From: Acanthamoeba castellanii str. Neff
Taxonomy: Eukaryota; Discosea; Longamoebia; Acanthamoebidae
DNA length: 57,427 bases
NCBI RefSeq assembly: GCF_000313135.1
Contig: NW_004457712.1
Span: 960,409-1,017,835, forward strand
Direction of reading: 5' to 3'
The notes beneath the pieces are model-generated. The model ran no database searches. It was not told the DNA's origin and saw only the letters and a list, made by a program, of their open reading frames with translations. This document shows positions 9,086 through 20,435 of this stretch, one piece after another (within the stretch, counting starts at the first letter, position 1; each line of letters begins with the position of its first letter). The position numbers and the translations under genes were made by a program.

Positions 9086-11681
9086 TCACTCTCCTTTTCC
9101 GTCGTCTTCTTCTTCGTCAGCGTCGTCATCGTCTTCGTCGTCATCCACCGGCCGTTTGCTTCGTCGCAGCATTAGGCCGGGGTTCGTGGAGTTGGCGAGG
9201 CACGAGGAGCAATAATACCTGCATTGCCTGCGCGCAAGCAAGCAAGAGCGGCTCAGCGCCACCAGCCTCGACGCCAACCAGGGACTGATCAATGGTCCAC
9301 GAATGGTGGTAGTACGGTACCTTTCGCCGCTGGGCACCAGTTTCAGTTGCATTGGGTGGCAGCTGCGGTCGCAGCCGGTGCACGGCTTAAGCTGTGTGTC
9401 AACCTTCCACTTTCTCCACTACGTTCACACGCGACACACGACACGCAAGAGAGAGAGAGAGTAAATGAGAGGGCCAAAAGGAGGCAAGGCAAGTTTGGGG
9501 TCCCAGGAGACAACAAAGCTCTGTGGTGGTTGCGCTTACCTCTTGTTTCGCGTGCTGCCACTGGATGGCGCATTCGAGGTGGTCCAGCGCCAGCGCCACC
9601 TCACGCAGCGATGTGGCCTCGCGGCCGCGGCAAAAGCGTCGCCATATCTTCTGCATCGGCGAGTCGTGCCAGCCCTTTAACGTTGGGGTGTTGACCCACA
9701 AACACACACGGACGACAGACACACGTCAGGGCCTGACGAGTCATGAAAGGAATGACGGGAGTGAAGAACAGTCGAGGTACCTTCAACGCCTCGCTGGTCA
9801 AATGCGCCTCCATGAAGAGCATCAGCTCACACAGCACCGCTGGACTGCGCTCTTTTGCCACCTTCTGCGTAGTACACCAGACGTGTGCGGCTTTGCTGTT
9901 AGAAAAGAAAAAGCGCAGCAGCGGTAATGCTGCTGTACTGGAGGTACCTGTCGCCAGGCAGTTATTTCCTTTGTATAGGAGAGGCGGTCCAGCAGCATGT
10001 AGTGCGGGAGGCTGAGCTCGAGGCCCAAGATCTGCTCACGAATCTGTGTGGCCCGACCACCACGACCACCACGACCACCACGACCACCACGACCACCACC
10101 ACCACCACCACGACCGCCACCGCCACCGCCACCGCCACGCATCATACATAACCGAACTGATGTATCAGTTCTCGCACGCGGCACAGAGGCGCGAGGCGAG
10201 AGCCAACCTGTTCCAGACTGACCCGCGGGTGCACGTCCATGGGATCTTGCCTCTTCGACCCCGCCTCCTTAGCTTCGTTGGCGTCGCCTCCGTTGCCTTT
10301 GTTCCCTTCATCGCGTTTGTCCGCTGGTTGACCTCCTCCTCCACCTTCTTCTTCTTCTTCTTCTTTTCCTCCTCCTCCTCCTCCTCCTCCTCGGTTGGCT
10401 CTGCCCTCGAGCACATGAACCGGTCGCGCCTGACCTCGGCGCGCCGCTGCCTCTCCTCTCTCTCCTTCTTCTGCTTCTTCTCCTTGTCGCACAGGTCGGC
10501 GTAGGGGATGTTGTCGTAGTACCGCTTCAGTTCGGGGTAGAGGGCCTTCTCCCTGGTGTCGTTCACGTTGAGGTCCCGCATCAGGCGCGCGAGGTCCTCC
10601 TTGGTCTCGTAGAAGGACCACTGCAGCACCTCCAGTTGCGAAGGGTGCCCACCTTGGTTGGGCGCCTGCTCGACAAAAATCCGTCCTACCTGCTTCCCTG
10701 TAACAAACAAACAACCAACAAACAAACAAACAACCAACCAACCAACAATCAATCAACAAACAGTAAAATTTCAATCATGGTGTGAGAAGGATTATGCGAA
10801 CTTGGCGAAAGTGGCTCTCTGATCCACCAATATCGGTTCCCGTGTCGATCATAGCCCAGCGGCTGGCTCATCGCCGCTTCGAGATTGCGCGGCTCTCTCT
10901 GACCCGCGAGCTCCTGTTTGCCAACATGTTGTTGGCTGAGTCAAGACACGTGAACTCTCACTTTCACTTTCGCGAGTCGAACACTGTTCACCAGCAAGCC
11001 ATCTAGCGCGACACCAGTGCACGCACCACGCGCTTTTCCTGGGCCTGCAGTTGCTCCTGCCGCCGTCTCTCCTTCCCCTCGCGGCGCTCCCGTTCCTTCG
11101 GATCGGTTGGCCTGCAGGAAGCAGTCAAGCGCGCAGCTGTGTCATACAATGGCCCAACTTTCGTTCTCAGCTCGTGGGCGGGAAAACGTACGCGCTCTCC
11201 TTGCCCTTCGCCTCATTGGCGAGGCACTTGAGCTCCTCCTTCTCTCGCGCCTCCTCTGCGTCGCGGGCCAGTCTTCTCCTTTTCTCGTCCTCCTTCCTCC
11301 TGAGCCCCTCGCTGTCTGCAGCGGAAGGCGTTTTGCGCTTCCGCCCCGCGTTGCTCGCTCCGTCTCCGTTTCCGTTGGACTGAGTCATGCGTGGAGGGAT
11401 GAGAGAGTGTGTGTGTGTGTGTGTGAGCAGAGGCCGAGAGCACAGAGACTGTCTGAAGGGGCCTTTGGCGGGGGGGGAGCGTAAGTCGCGAACCTTGAGG
11501 CAGGCCTTACACGTACACAGGCCTTCGCATGCGAGACACACCCACGGGGTGCCCTTGATGGTGCCGAGCTTGATCTCATAGTTGTCTTTCAGACAGTCCG
11601 CGCAGTACACCCTTCCAGGAGTGGCAACACACAGTCACCGTGAGAGCAATGCAGGCGCAGCAGCAGGCAGCAGCAGCAGGC

Positions 11682-11717
<36 letters not shown>

Positions 11718-13408
11718 ACAGGGTGACGGTGGTTCTTACTTGCGGCAGTCGCCACATTTCTGATGGTCCATCGCGGTGGAGGAGAGCTCCGTCTTGCAAT
11801 GGTGACATAGTCGCCTGCGCCGCCGGATTGAAGTGGCCGACTGAAATTTGAGAGTAAGCCACGATGCACGCATAATTGCTAAGCTGCCGACGAGCAGGAG
11901 GAGGTGAAGGTGGGAGTACGGGAGAATCGGAAGCGCGTGCGCGGTCCACCTCTTTCTCCTTTCGTGGCGACGTGTTGGGCTTGACCGAGCGGCTCTTCAT
12001 GGCGGTAGAAACGTCCCTCTAGAAGCGCCCACGGCCAAACGAACAAGAAAATGAAACGTGTGTGAGTGCGTTGCGGAGAGATGAAGTGCCACCACGACCA
12101 CCACCACCACCACCACCACCACCACCACCACCACCACCACCACCACCACCACCACCACCACCACCACCACCCAACGAGCGACGACTTGCCCAGGGCGGAG
12201 AGTACGCGCACCAGCTTGCGGAAGAAGGGAGTGGTCCTGTACTCGGGGTAGGCCTTCAGCAGGCCTTTAAGGACCGAGGCTGCCTCCTTAACGAGGTAGT
12301 CCTCCGTTATGCCGTAGCGATCGTGCATCTGCGATCCCGGAGCCCGGCGGGCGTTGCATTAGGAGGTGTCTCCCCGGGGGCGGGGGCGGGGGCTGTGGCA
12401 CAGGCTCGGTGGGGCAAGACACGTACATGCGCGACCACGTCGGCGTAGGAGACCTTCTTGTCCGCTTCCATGAGCTTATGAATGCCGGTGCACACATCGA
12501 ACTTGCTCTGAACGGTGCGAAAGTAGCGCTGATAGCGGGGTTCCGGCTGCAGCAACTGGTACCTGCGGTGAAACAACAAACGCGTTGTTCAAGATTACTT
12601 GACCTTGCCGTTGACGTGCCGATGCCGTTGGCTGTGCGTACCATGCGCGCTTGGATTTAAGCCAGAGCATGGGAGGAGAGCCGTATTCGATGGACCACTC
12701 GTCGACCTCAAACGCGATCGCCGTGCTGGATGCTGCTCCCTCGGCGAGTTCAGCTGTCGTCAAAAACGACAACGCACAACACACACGCACGGACGATCCA
12801 AAGATCATTGTGGTGTGAGTGCTGCTCTCATAATGTCGAGAGAGCTGGCCAGTTATGTGAAAAGAAGATGATAGAGTGGAGTGCACCTGTCTTCTCAGGC
12901 GGCAGCACGGCCAAGCCATAGCCCAAGAGTGTGGCCCTGTCTTCATTGTCGTCACGTGCAATCGCCAGTCAGTCTTTCACTGACCCGTGTCTGACGGGTG
13001 GTGGGAAGTGCTGATACCGCGCGACAAAGAGGTCGTCGCCCGTAACGTACCTAAGTGCTCGAGAGGTACAAACTGCACGGCATCACAGAAGTAGAAGTAG
13101 TCAAGAATGCGGACAGGAAGGTTGAGCCCGGTCTCGGGGTCGGGAATGATGTCCTCGTTGTAGTAGGCTGGTAGCTTGCGCTCATCTTGATACTTCAGCC
13201 CATCCGCCGACACATTCTTCGTGGCGGGCTACGCCATTCACAACAATAAATCACATCAGACTAAAATCATAAGAAGCAAGAAATTGGCTTCAAACAGAGC
13301 TAGAATGTACTGTTGCTGGTGGCTGGTCTTGACGGCCGCCGCCAGCTCGCCTTTTCGTTGTTGTCGGAAGCGGGTCTTCAGAATCAGATGAAATGAGGAC
13401 GCACTCAT
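9086..13408 (-). CDS. Chromatin protein: RFD/RFTS-like, CDCA7-type zinc finger, WHIM, PHD-like
   Basis: This long multi-exon gene reads from ATG at 13408 (MSASSFHLILKTRFRQQRKG) to TGA at 9086. Exons between 13230 and 12440 encode LPVRILDYFYFCDAVQFVPL, RATLLGYGLAVLPPE, VDEWSIEYGSPPMLWLKSK, YQLLQPEPRYQRYF and DRYGITEDYLVKEAA, matching the DNMT1-RFD (replication-foci) family. Exons at 11840-11490 encode LCHHCKTELSSTAMDHQKCGDCRK, YCADCLKDNYE and PWVCLACEGLCTCKACLK, the zf-4CXXC_R1 finger of CDCA7. Exons at 11380-10990 are basic coiled coil. LGYDRHGNRYWWI (about 10850) and WSFYETKEDLARLMRDLN (about 10600) form a WHIM/WSD module of ISWI-type remodeller subunits. The end (about 9390-9090) has CTGCDRSCH and YYCSSCL, a partial PHD-like finger, then an acidic tail. 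Two places need a frame change: the exon near 12960 and the Glu/Lys tract near 10370. A role in reading or maintaining DNA methylation is inferred. Confidence 0.75.
10042..10137. repeat. CCACGA/CCACCG repeat tract in an intron
   Basis: This is a CCA-based imperfect hexamer tract in an intron of the chromatin-protein gene, just upstream (in minus sense) of the exon encoding IREQILGLELSLPHY. Open frames across it (Thr, His-Asp or Gly-Arg repeats) are artefacts. Confidence 0.85.
11684..11714. repeat. TA dinucleotide microsatellite
   Basis: About 15 TA units sit in the intron between the two zinc-finger exons of the chromatin-protein gene. Confidence 0.9.
12083..12171. repeat. CCA trinucleotide microsatellite in an intron
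   Basis: An almost pure run of about 28 CCA units lies in an intron of the chromatin-protein gene. It would read as poly-His, poly-Pro or poly-Trp, but it is bounded by a donor after RKL (minus strand) and an acceptor before RDVSTAMKSR. Confidence 0.9.
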
Positions 13409-13721
13409 GATCTGCCTCCATGAGTGTCACGCTGCTCGGTGGCCGGCAGAGGTGCGTCTTCCCAAGCGGTATCGGTGCCTCAAAGAACAGAACTACTGCC
13501 GCCCTCCGGATTTGTAAATATTAAAAAAAAACAAGTTCGTTCTTCACATTCCTGTCGAAAATCCCTTGCCGTTGCAGAAAAGAGGCGCGAAAAAAGCGCG
13601 CGAAAGGCTTGGCAAAAAGAGCGGGAACGCCGTGGCGCCAAAAAGCACTCGGAGACAGCAGAACGGCTAATCTCCAAGTTCTCCTCATCAAAGACGATCC
13701 ACACCTCCAACTCCAATCACC
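13409..13721. promoter_or_regulatory. Divergent intergenic region (shared promoter)
   Basis: The 313 bp lie between the chromatin-protein start (-) and the MREIIS start codon (+). It contains an A-rich run near 13520 and no apparent coding sequence. Confidence 0.45.
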
Positions 13722-14418
13722 ATGAGAGAGATCATTTCGCTTCANNNNNNNNNNNNNNNNNNNNNNNNNNNNNNNNNNNNNNNNNNNNNNNNNNNNNNNN
13801 NNNNNNNNNNNNNNNNNNNNNNNNNNNNNNNNNNNNNNNNNNNNNNNNNNNNNNNNNNNNNNNNNNNNNNNNNNNNNNNNNNNNNNNNNNNNNNNNNNNN
13901 NNNNNNNNNNNNNNNNNNNNNNNNNNNNNNNNNNNNNNNNNNNNNNNNNNNNNNNNNNNNNNNNNNNNNNNNNNNNNNNNNNNNNNNNNNNNNNNNNNNN
14001 NNNNNNNNNNNNNNNNNNNNNNNNNNNNNNNNNNNNNNNNNNNNNNNNNNNNNNNNNNNNNNNNNNNNNNNNNNNNNNNNNNNNNNNNNNNNNNNNNNNN
14101 NNNNNNNNNNNNNNNNNNNNNNNNNNNNNNNNNNNNNNNNNNNNNNNNNNNNNNNNNNNNNNNNNNNNNNNNNNNNNNNNNNNNNNNNNNNNNNNNNNNN
14201 NNNNNNNNNNNNNNNNNNNNNNNNNNNNNNNNNNNNNNNNNNNNNNNNNNNNNNNNNNNNNNNNNNNNNNNNNNNNNNNNNNNNNNNNNNNNNNNNNNNN
14301 NNNNNNNNNNNNNNNNNNNNNNNNNNNNNNNNNNNNNNNNNNNNNNNNNNNNNNNNNNNNNNNNNNATGGTCAAGTCCCTCCCTGGATGATGATGATGAT
14401 GATGAAGAAGAAGAATAA
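13722..14418 (+). CDS. Gapped gene, probably alpha-tubulin-like
   Basis: Only the two ends are sequenced. The ATG at 13722 opens MREIISL followed by His or Gln at the first N. This matches the conserved N-terminus of alpha-tubulins (MREIISI/VH), including the MRE(I/C) motif involved in tubulin mRNA autoregulation. After 622 N the sequence offers a frame ending [14 protein letters not shown] and TAA at 14416-14418, an acidic tail that would suit a tubulin C-terminus but does not match a standard one. AATAAA overlaps the stop. A full tubulin needs about 1,350 bp of coding sequence, so either the gap length is arbitrary or the two ends belong to different genes. The call rests on eight residues. 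Confidence 0.45.
13745..14366. other. Assembly gap (622 N)
   Basis: This is an unsequenced run of N inside the presumed tubulin-like gene. Its true length is unknown. Confidence 0.99.
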
Positions 14419-14452
14419 AACAACAACTGTACAAACTACCACCTGGGCGCCC

Positions 14453-14933
14453 TCACTCGCGGCTCCCAAACATTTCGCTCAGCGTAGCCGCCCACAGCAC
14501 GCCCTCTGCGCCGCCTTGCCGCTCTGGTGGCGCCCCGGCCACCACCACGCCCAGCCGGGCCACGTGGCGGTGAAGCCCCTCCGCCACGGCCGCGTTCCCT
14601 GCAAGCCACCACCACCGACCACCACCACCACCGTACGCGCGTGCGGATTGCGCGGTGAGAAGGCGCCCCCGCAGCAGACAACGACGTCCACCACCCACGA
14701 CGACGACCACGAGGGGATCTCCAATAGAAAGAAGCACACAGAGAGAAGAAGGTAGGGTGGTGGTACCGTCGATGTGCATGTGGGACTCGAGCTGCCTGGC
14801 CATGTGGACCCGTCCCAGCGGCGTGCTGCAGAAGAGCGCCTTCTACGCAACCACCAACCACGACCACCACAACCACGACCACCACAACGCAACCACAACC
14901 ACCACCGCCACAACCGCCACCGCCACAACCGCC

Positions 14934-15004
<71 letters not shown>

Positions 15005-15827
15005 CATGAAACGAACAGCTCTGGTGAGAGAGTGGCGAGCGCGGGGTGGGGGTCGGTGTGGCGCGTACGTGCGGATTGAGGCCAGCGGCGAGGAGGCCCC
15101 GCGCAGCGAGGAGGGAGCGGACGGCCTCCTCAGTGCTGTCGTCGTCGCACTCGGTGATGAGGTAGAGGTCCGTGTACCGCGCCAGCAGCAGCAGCACCGG
15201 CACCGCCGACTCGATCAGCCGCGGCCGGTGGTGACCAGCAGCAGCATCGGCGTCAGCATCGTTATCAAACTCGAGCACCACTCCTCTCGTAGCGCACGAC
15301 ACTCGGCGGCCCTTCACGCTGCTCATCAGGCCGACAGCAGCTGCCGCCACCTCGACGTCACTGCCAGCCGCCGTCATCGCCGCCATGGTGGCCTTGGGCG
15401 CTAGCGTCGAGTGGGCAACGCCAGCCCGCGTAGTCGCTGGCCGAGCAGCGGCCGAGGTGCGCGTAGCGGATGATGATGGTGGTGGTGGCCACCTCATGAA
15501 CCGGCGGTAGGCGTAGTAGGCCAAGGCCAGCACGACGGCCACGCCGCCCGCCCCGCCCAGCACGCGCACCCACTGCCACCAGCCCCACGCTCGCCGTCGG
15601 GACCCCGCCGCCACCACGAGCAGGTCGTTGCCCACGCCGACGCCGCCGCTCGCAGGCCTCGTGAGGGGGGCGTGGCCAGCCAACGAGGATGACGTCGCCA
15701 GAGGCGCCATCGGAGCAAATCTTGCTGGAGGTGCTGCTGCTGCGGGTGCAGCAGCCAGCTGGTTGCTGGCCGTACTATTCTGGCCTCTTTTTACGGCGCC
15801 CGCAAATGGCACCTCCCCCCGCTCCAT
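14453..15827 (-). CDS. PEX22: Peroxisome assembly protein PEX22
   Basis: Three exons (15827-15069, 14842 to about 14770, 14598-14453) give about 325 residues. A long low-complexity N-terminus precedes one membrane segment (VRVLGGAGGVAVVLALAYYAY) flanked by Arg. The C-terminal cytosolic domain has VPVLLLLARYTDLYLITECD, DDDSTEEAVRSLLAARGLL, GLNPHKALFCSTPLGRVHMA, RQLESHMHIDGN and a final helix before FGSRE. The FCST-x-x-GR-x-x-x-RQLE-x-x-x-HID block is characteristic of plant-type PEX22. PEX22 anchors and activates the E2 enzyme PEX4 at the peroxisome membrane for ubiquitination and recycling of the import receptor PEX5. The start at 15827 is the first Met after the divergent promoter; a later Met (for example MAPLATSS) is possible. 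It ends 35 bp from the tubulin-like stop, tail to tail. Confidence 0.8.
14930..15006. repeat. CCACGA hexanucleotide repeat in an intron
   Basis: About 11-12 copies of CCACGA lie in the first intron of PEX22, preceded by CCACAACG- and CCGCCA-type units. Confidence 0.85.
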
Positions 15828-16013
15828 CTTTGCTCTCTCTCTCTCGTGTGCGGCCCGTTCGCAGCCCCAGCCTCAGTGAAAATGGTGAGAAAAGGCCGGG
15901 AAACACAACTAAACAACAAGGCCGCGAGCAAACACAACTAAACAACAAGGCCGCAAACGAGAGCTGCACCCACGCACCCTTCCCAGCGTACGACGTACGG
16001 CACCGCCTCTCCG
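15828..16013. promoter_or_regulatory. Divergent promoter, PEX22 / USP16-like
   Basis: The 186 bp between the two start codons contain a direct repeat of about 25 bp (ACACAACTAAACAACAAGGC at 15903 and again at 15931). This tandem duplication is the only structure I see. Confidence 0.55.
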
Positions 16014-17201
16014 ATGCCCCCCAAGAAGAAAGCACAGAAGCAGCTCCAGCAGCAGCTCCAGCGCGCCCAGCAGCAGCAGCGGGGAGGCGGCCAGCGTCGC
16101 GGCCCCGCCGACGACGACGAGGGGTCGTGCCCCCACGCCTCCCAGGCCTCGGCGGCCCACGTGGAGCGGATCCTGGCTGGCTCCTCTGCCGCGCCTGCCT
16201 GCCAGGTACCCCCCCCACGAATAAATAAATAAATAGCATTTTAAATGGCTATTATTGAAGTCGGGGGGGGGGTACTCGCGCGCAGGTGTGCGCCAAGGGC
16301 ACGCGGGTGGGCAACAAGAAGGGCGCAGGACACAAGAAGGCCGCCACGCGAAGCGCCGGCAAGCCCGAGGTACCGCCGGCTGCACGCCCTGCTGCCTGCC
16401 GCACGTGCACTCACCATACGCCCCGGGGATGGCCGTGTGTCGTGTCGTGTCGTGTTGCAGGTGTGGCTGTGTCTGCGGTGCGGGCTGGTGAGCTGCGGGC
16501 GGTACGACGAGGCCCACGCCCTCGGCCACTTTGAGATGACCCACCACCCGCTCGCCCTCAGCCTCACCCACCTCAACGCCTGGTGCTACGAATGCGACCA
16601 GGAGGTGCGCCGCACACGCACACACGCACCACCGCACACGTACAATCCGCGCCTTGTGCGTATCTGCCGTTCCTGCTCACCACCCATCGCCACGAACCGG
16701 GCGCGGGGCGGGGTACGCCAGGTGCCGATGACCGCGTCCAAGGCTGTGAAGGAGTGCGTGCGGGCCGCCAGGCGTGCCCTCCTCGGAGAGACCCACGAAA
16801 GCAACAGCAGCAGCGATGACGATGCCGACGGCTACAACGACGACGACGACGAGGCCGAGGGCCAACACAAATCCAAGCACTCGGGCGCCGCCATCAGCGC
16901 TGCCGAGACGGGTGCGCGTCATGCCGTGCCTCTTCTCCTCTGACGTGTGTGTGTGGTGTGTGTGTGTATGTGTATGTGTTGCGTGTGTGTGTGGTGTGCT
17001 GACGGTGGGGGCGGGGGGCTTACAGAGAGCTGGCTGGTGAAGGACAAGAAGCGGAACCGGGGCCTGGTCGAGGAGACCAACCCGGCCATCGACTCGGCGG
17101 GCACGGGCCTCAAGGGCCTCAAGAACCTCGGCAACACCTGCTTCTTCAACTCCATCATGCAGGTGCACCCCCATCGTGATCACCACCCACCACCACCACC
17201 A

Positions 17202-17232
<31 letters not shown>

Positions 17233-20200
17233 GACCACCACCGCCACCACCGCCACGACCACCACCGCCACCACCGCCACGACCACCACCGCCACGACCA
17301 CCACCACCACCGTCGTTGTTCACTTCTCTCCGGTGCCAGTGCCTGACCCACACGCCGGCGCTGCGGGAGTACTTGAGCACCGGTCGATTCCCCTCCGCCC
17401 GCACGGATCGCCGCCGCGGCGGCAGCGACGACGATGAGGAAGAGGCCGCGGAGCTGTCGGTCGTGGAAGCCATCGCCCTCCACGCCCCGCCCAGTGAAGG
17501 TGCGTTGACCTCACACCCCAACGCGCTCTCGCCACGTTTGCCGGCCACGCCGCTGCCGACGCAGTGTCGTTTCTTTGTCGCTGTCCCTCTGCATACATCC
17601 GTGTAACCGGCTCGGGGGTGCACGTATGGTGGTGATGTATATATTTATATTTATATGTGGGGTCAATGCAGGACCCATCACGCAAGCGCTGCGGGGGTTC
17701 ATGGCGGCCATGTGGGCTCCCAAGGGCGCCTGCGTCAACCCGCAGACCCTCTTCTCCGCCATCGCCTCCAAGTGCCCCCCCCCTCTCCCCCAACATACGC
17801 GCAACGCTGCACCACATCAGCTGACGGTCACACGACACACGCTACACGTCACACGTCACGTGCAGGGCGGTGCAGTTCCGTAGCTATCGGCAGCAGGACG
17901 CGCAGGAGCTGCTGCGGTACCTCCTGGACGGGGTGCGCACCGAGGAGATCGCCCGCCTCGCCCCGCCCCCGCGGGCCGGCAAGGCCGAGCCGCAGCAGCA
18001 GCAGGCCAGGCAGCAGAAGGCGGCAGCGACGAGGCCCCGCGAGTCGCCGCAGGCCGCCGCCGGCCCCACCACCACCGCGAAGCCCGGCCCGCCGCCGCCG
18101 ACCTTCATCGACGTTCTGTTCGGGGGCGTTCTAGAGAGCACCGTCACCTGCCACGCCTGCCACTCCGTACCTACTACCACTACACTACACTACCAACCAA
18201 CCTACTACCCCCCCCCAATCCACCCCCCCCTAAGGCGAAACTGATCGACCGCGTGGTAGGTGAGCAAAACGAGGGAGCCGTTCCTGGATCTGTCGGTGCC
18301 GCTGCCCGCCGAGTGCTACCCGGATAAGCGCCGCCAAAAGGGCGGCGGCGGAGGAGGAGGCCTACGCAACCACCTCGCCGCCGCTGGCGCCAAGGTGACG
18401 ACACGACACGCACTACACGGCGCGACACCACACAAGTGCGTGCGGTCCGCACTCACCTTTCCGCTGCACGGGATATGCGTACGTGCGTTCGCGCGTTTGT
18501 GTTCGTGTGTGTTCGTGTTCGTGTGTGCAGGTGCTGGCCATGTCCGGTGGGGTGGCCTATCAGAAGAAGAAGCACGAGCCCAAGCCCCTCTCCTCCAAGG
18601 TAGGGCTTTCCTCCTCGGGCTCCATCTTGTCCAGCACCGCGTAGTAACCTCCCCCCCTCCCCCCGAATATTCACAACTGGGTGCGTGGTGCCTATTCGAC
18701 GACTTCGAAGCAACTGAAGCAAAAGGCCAAGTTCGAGCGGGCCAAGAAGCGGCGCGAGGAGAAGCTCCGCCAGTCCAAGGCCCTGCGCGATGCCACCGCC
18801 GCCGCCACGGCCGATGCCGTCGACGGACCACCGACGGACAACGCGTCCGCCGCTCTCCCCACGGACTCGGCCTCCGTGCAGCCGCCCTCGTTGGATGCGC
18901 CGCCGCAGCCCGCGGTGGAGGAGGGTCCATCGTCGCCGCCCACCGGCGACCTCCACTCCGTTGCGCAGGAGGAGGAGGAGGAGGAGGAGGTGCCGGCGGC
19001 GGCGGCGGGTTCGTCCGCATCATCGGGGGCGACCTCCGGGCAGCCGGCCCCGGACGCGGCATGCCCTCCGTCGAGCAATGGGCACGCGGAGCAGCACGAG
19101 CAGAACAAAACGGAGGAGCGCGAAGACGTCGGCAGCGGCGCAGCGGGCGCCACCGCCACCGCCACTACCGATGAGGCCGCGGCGGGAGCAGATACGGAGG
19201 AGGAGGCGGAGGGGCGACGAGAGCTGGACCAGCCCACGAGCGAGCACGAGCCATCCCTCGGGCCGACCGATGAGCCTGTGCCGCCCACGGCAGACATGGA
19301 CGGCGGCGGCGGTGCTGGTGAGGGGCAAAGTGCACAGCCTATCGCTGCCGCAGCTGCTGCTGGTGGTGGTGCTGGTGGTGCTGGTGCCGAGAGCGGGGCA
19401 GCGGGAGAGGTGGCGCCGGAGGGGAAGGAGCGGGAGTGGGACGGGCGGGACGCGGCTGCGGTGGAGCGGTGGGTGACGCCGGAGATGCTGCGCGAGGTGA
19501 CCCTCTACCGATGCCTCTACGACTTCACGCAGCCGGAAGTCCTCGAGGGCGCCGACGGCTACCGCTGCCCCGAGTGCACCCGCCGCCGCCGCCAGGCCGC
19601 CCAGCAGAGCAATGGCGCTGACGACCACCACCACCACGACGACGACAGCGGTGAAGAAGAAAGCCACGACGAAGACGGGAGCGATGAAGGGGGCAAGGGC
19701 AAGGGCAAGGGCAAGGGCAAGGAGGAGATGGTGGTCTCGCGGGCCACCAAGCAGCTGCTGATCCATCAGCTGCCCCCCATCCTCACCATCCACGTGAAGC
19801 GCTTCCGCCAAACTGCGTGCGTGCTCCCCATCCCGCCCCCAATCAATCAATCAATCATCCGAGAGAGAGAGAGAGAAAGGGAGGAAACAACCCCCCCCCT
19901 GACCTCTCTGTCTCTGGCGCTTTCGCGCGTGTGCGGTGTCTGGCGTGCCGTGCCGTGCGTGTGCAGGCATGGCGGGCTGTCAAAGGCGGGGGAGCACGCC
20001 AAGTTCCCGCTCGTCTTGTCGATGGCGCCTTTCGTGGTGCCCCAGCAGCAGGAGGAGCAGCAGTACGTGTATCGGCTGTACGGGCTGTCGGTGCACCAGG
20101 GCGGCATCGGGGGCGGGCACTACATCGCGCGCGTGTACGCCCACACGCAGCGCCGCTGGTACCACTACAGCGACTCCAGCGGCCGCGAGGTCTCCCTCAA

Positions 20201-20288
20201 CGAAGTCCTCGGCTCGGAGGCCTACGTCCTCTTCTACGAGCGCGTCCCTGCCGCCCACGCGGCCACCACCGACTCCCCTTCGCCCTGA
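16014..20288 (+). CDS. USP16/USP45-type ubiquitin carboxyl-terminal hydrolase
   Basis: This is a multi-exon cysteine deubiquitinase. The N-terminus MPPKKKAQKQLQQQL is basic. A ZnF-UBP domain follows in three exons (SCPHASQASAAHVERIL, CAKGTR, then VWLCLRCGLVSCGRYDEAHA, HFEMTHHPLALSL, AWCYECDQE). The catalytic Cys box GLKNLGNTCFFNSIMQ is at 17120-17163 and the QQDAQELLRYLLDG box at 17890. The zinc-ribbon cysteines CHACHS (about 18150) and CPECTRRRR (about 19568) are present, as is the His box GGIGGGHYIARVY (about 20100) with YHYSDSS and YVLFYER at the end. Between the halves lies an insert of about 250 residues, rich in Ala/Glu/Pro/Gly (18780-19430). The ZnF-UBP plus USP order is that of USP16/45, where USP16 removes ubiquitin from histone H2A. 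USP3 or USP22 kinship cannot be excluded by eye. Confidence 0.88.
17175..17312. repeat. CCACCR/CCGCCA repeat in an intron
   Basis: This 138-bp CCA/CCG/CGA mixed repeat forms most of the intron directly after the catalytic Cys exon of the deubiquitinase. Confidence 0.85.
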
Positions 20289-20435
20289 CTACCTCCCCCC
20301 CCCAAGAAGTAGAACAAAAACAAGAAGAAGAAGAAGAGTACACAAAAAGAATTCCATTCCCAACCTTCTGCACAAGGTCAGCATACGTTCGATGATGTTG
20401 CGTGTTGTTGTTGGTGGTGGTGGTGGTTCGGATGT

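Noticed and set aside
10046..10140. Possible CRISPR-like or direct repeat array
   Set aside because: It is a simple CCA-type hexamer repeat without unique spacers, located in a eukaryotic intron.
12062..12448. Open frames with poly-Pro, poly-His or poly-Trp runs
   Set aside because: They translate a CCA microsatellite within an intron of the chromatin-protein gene and have no coding support outside it.
14653..15404. Plus-strand open frames with poly-Thr or Asp-His repeats opposite PEX22
   Set aside because: They are antisense shadows of PEX22 exon 1 and of the CCACGA repeat in its first intron.
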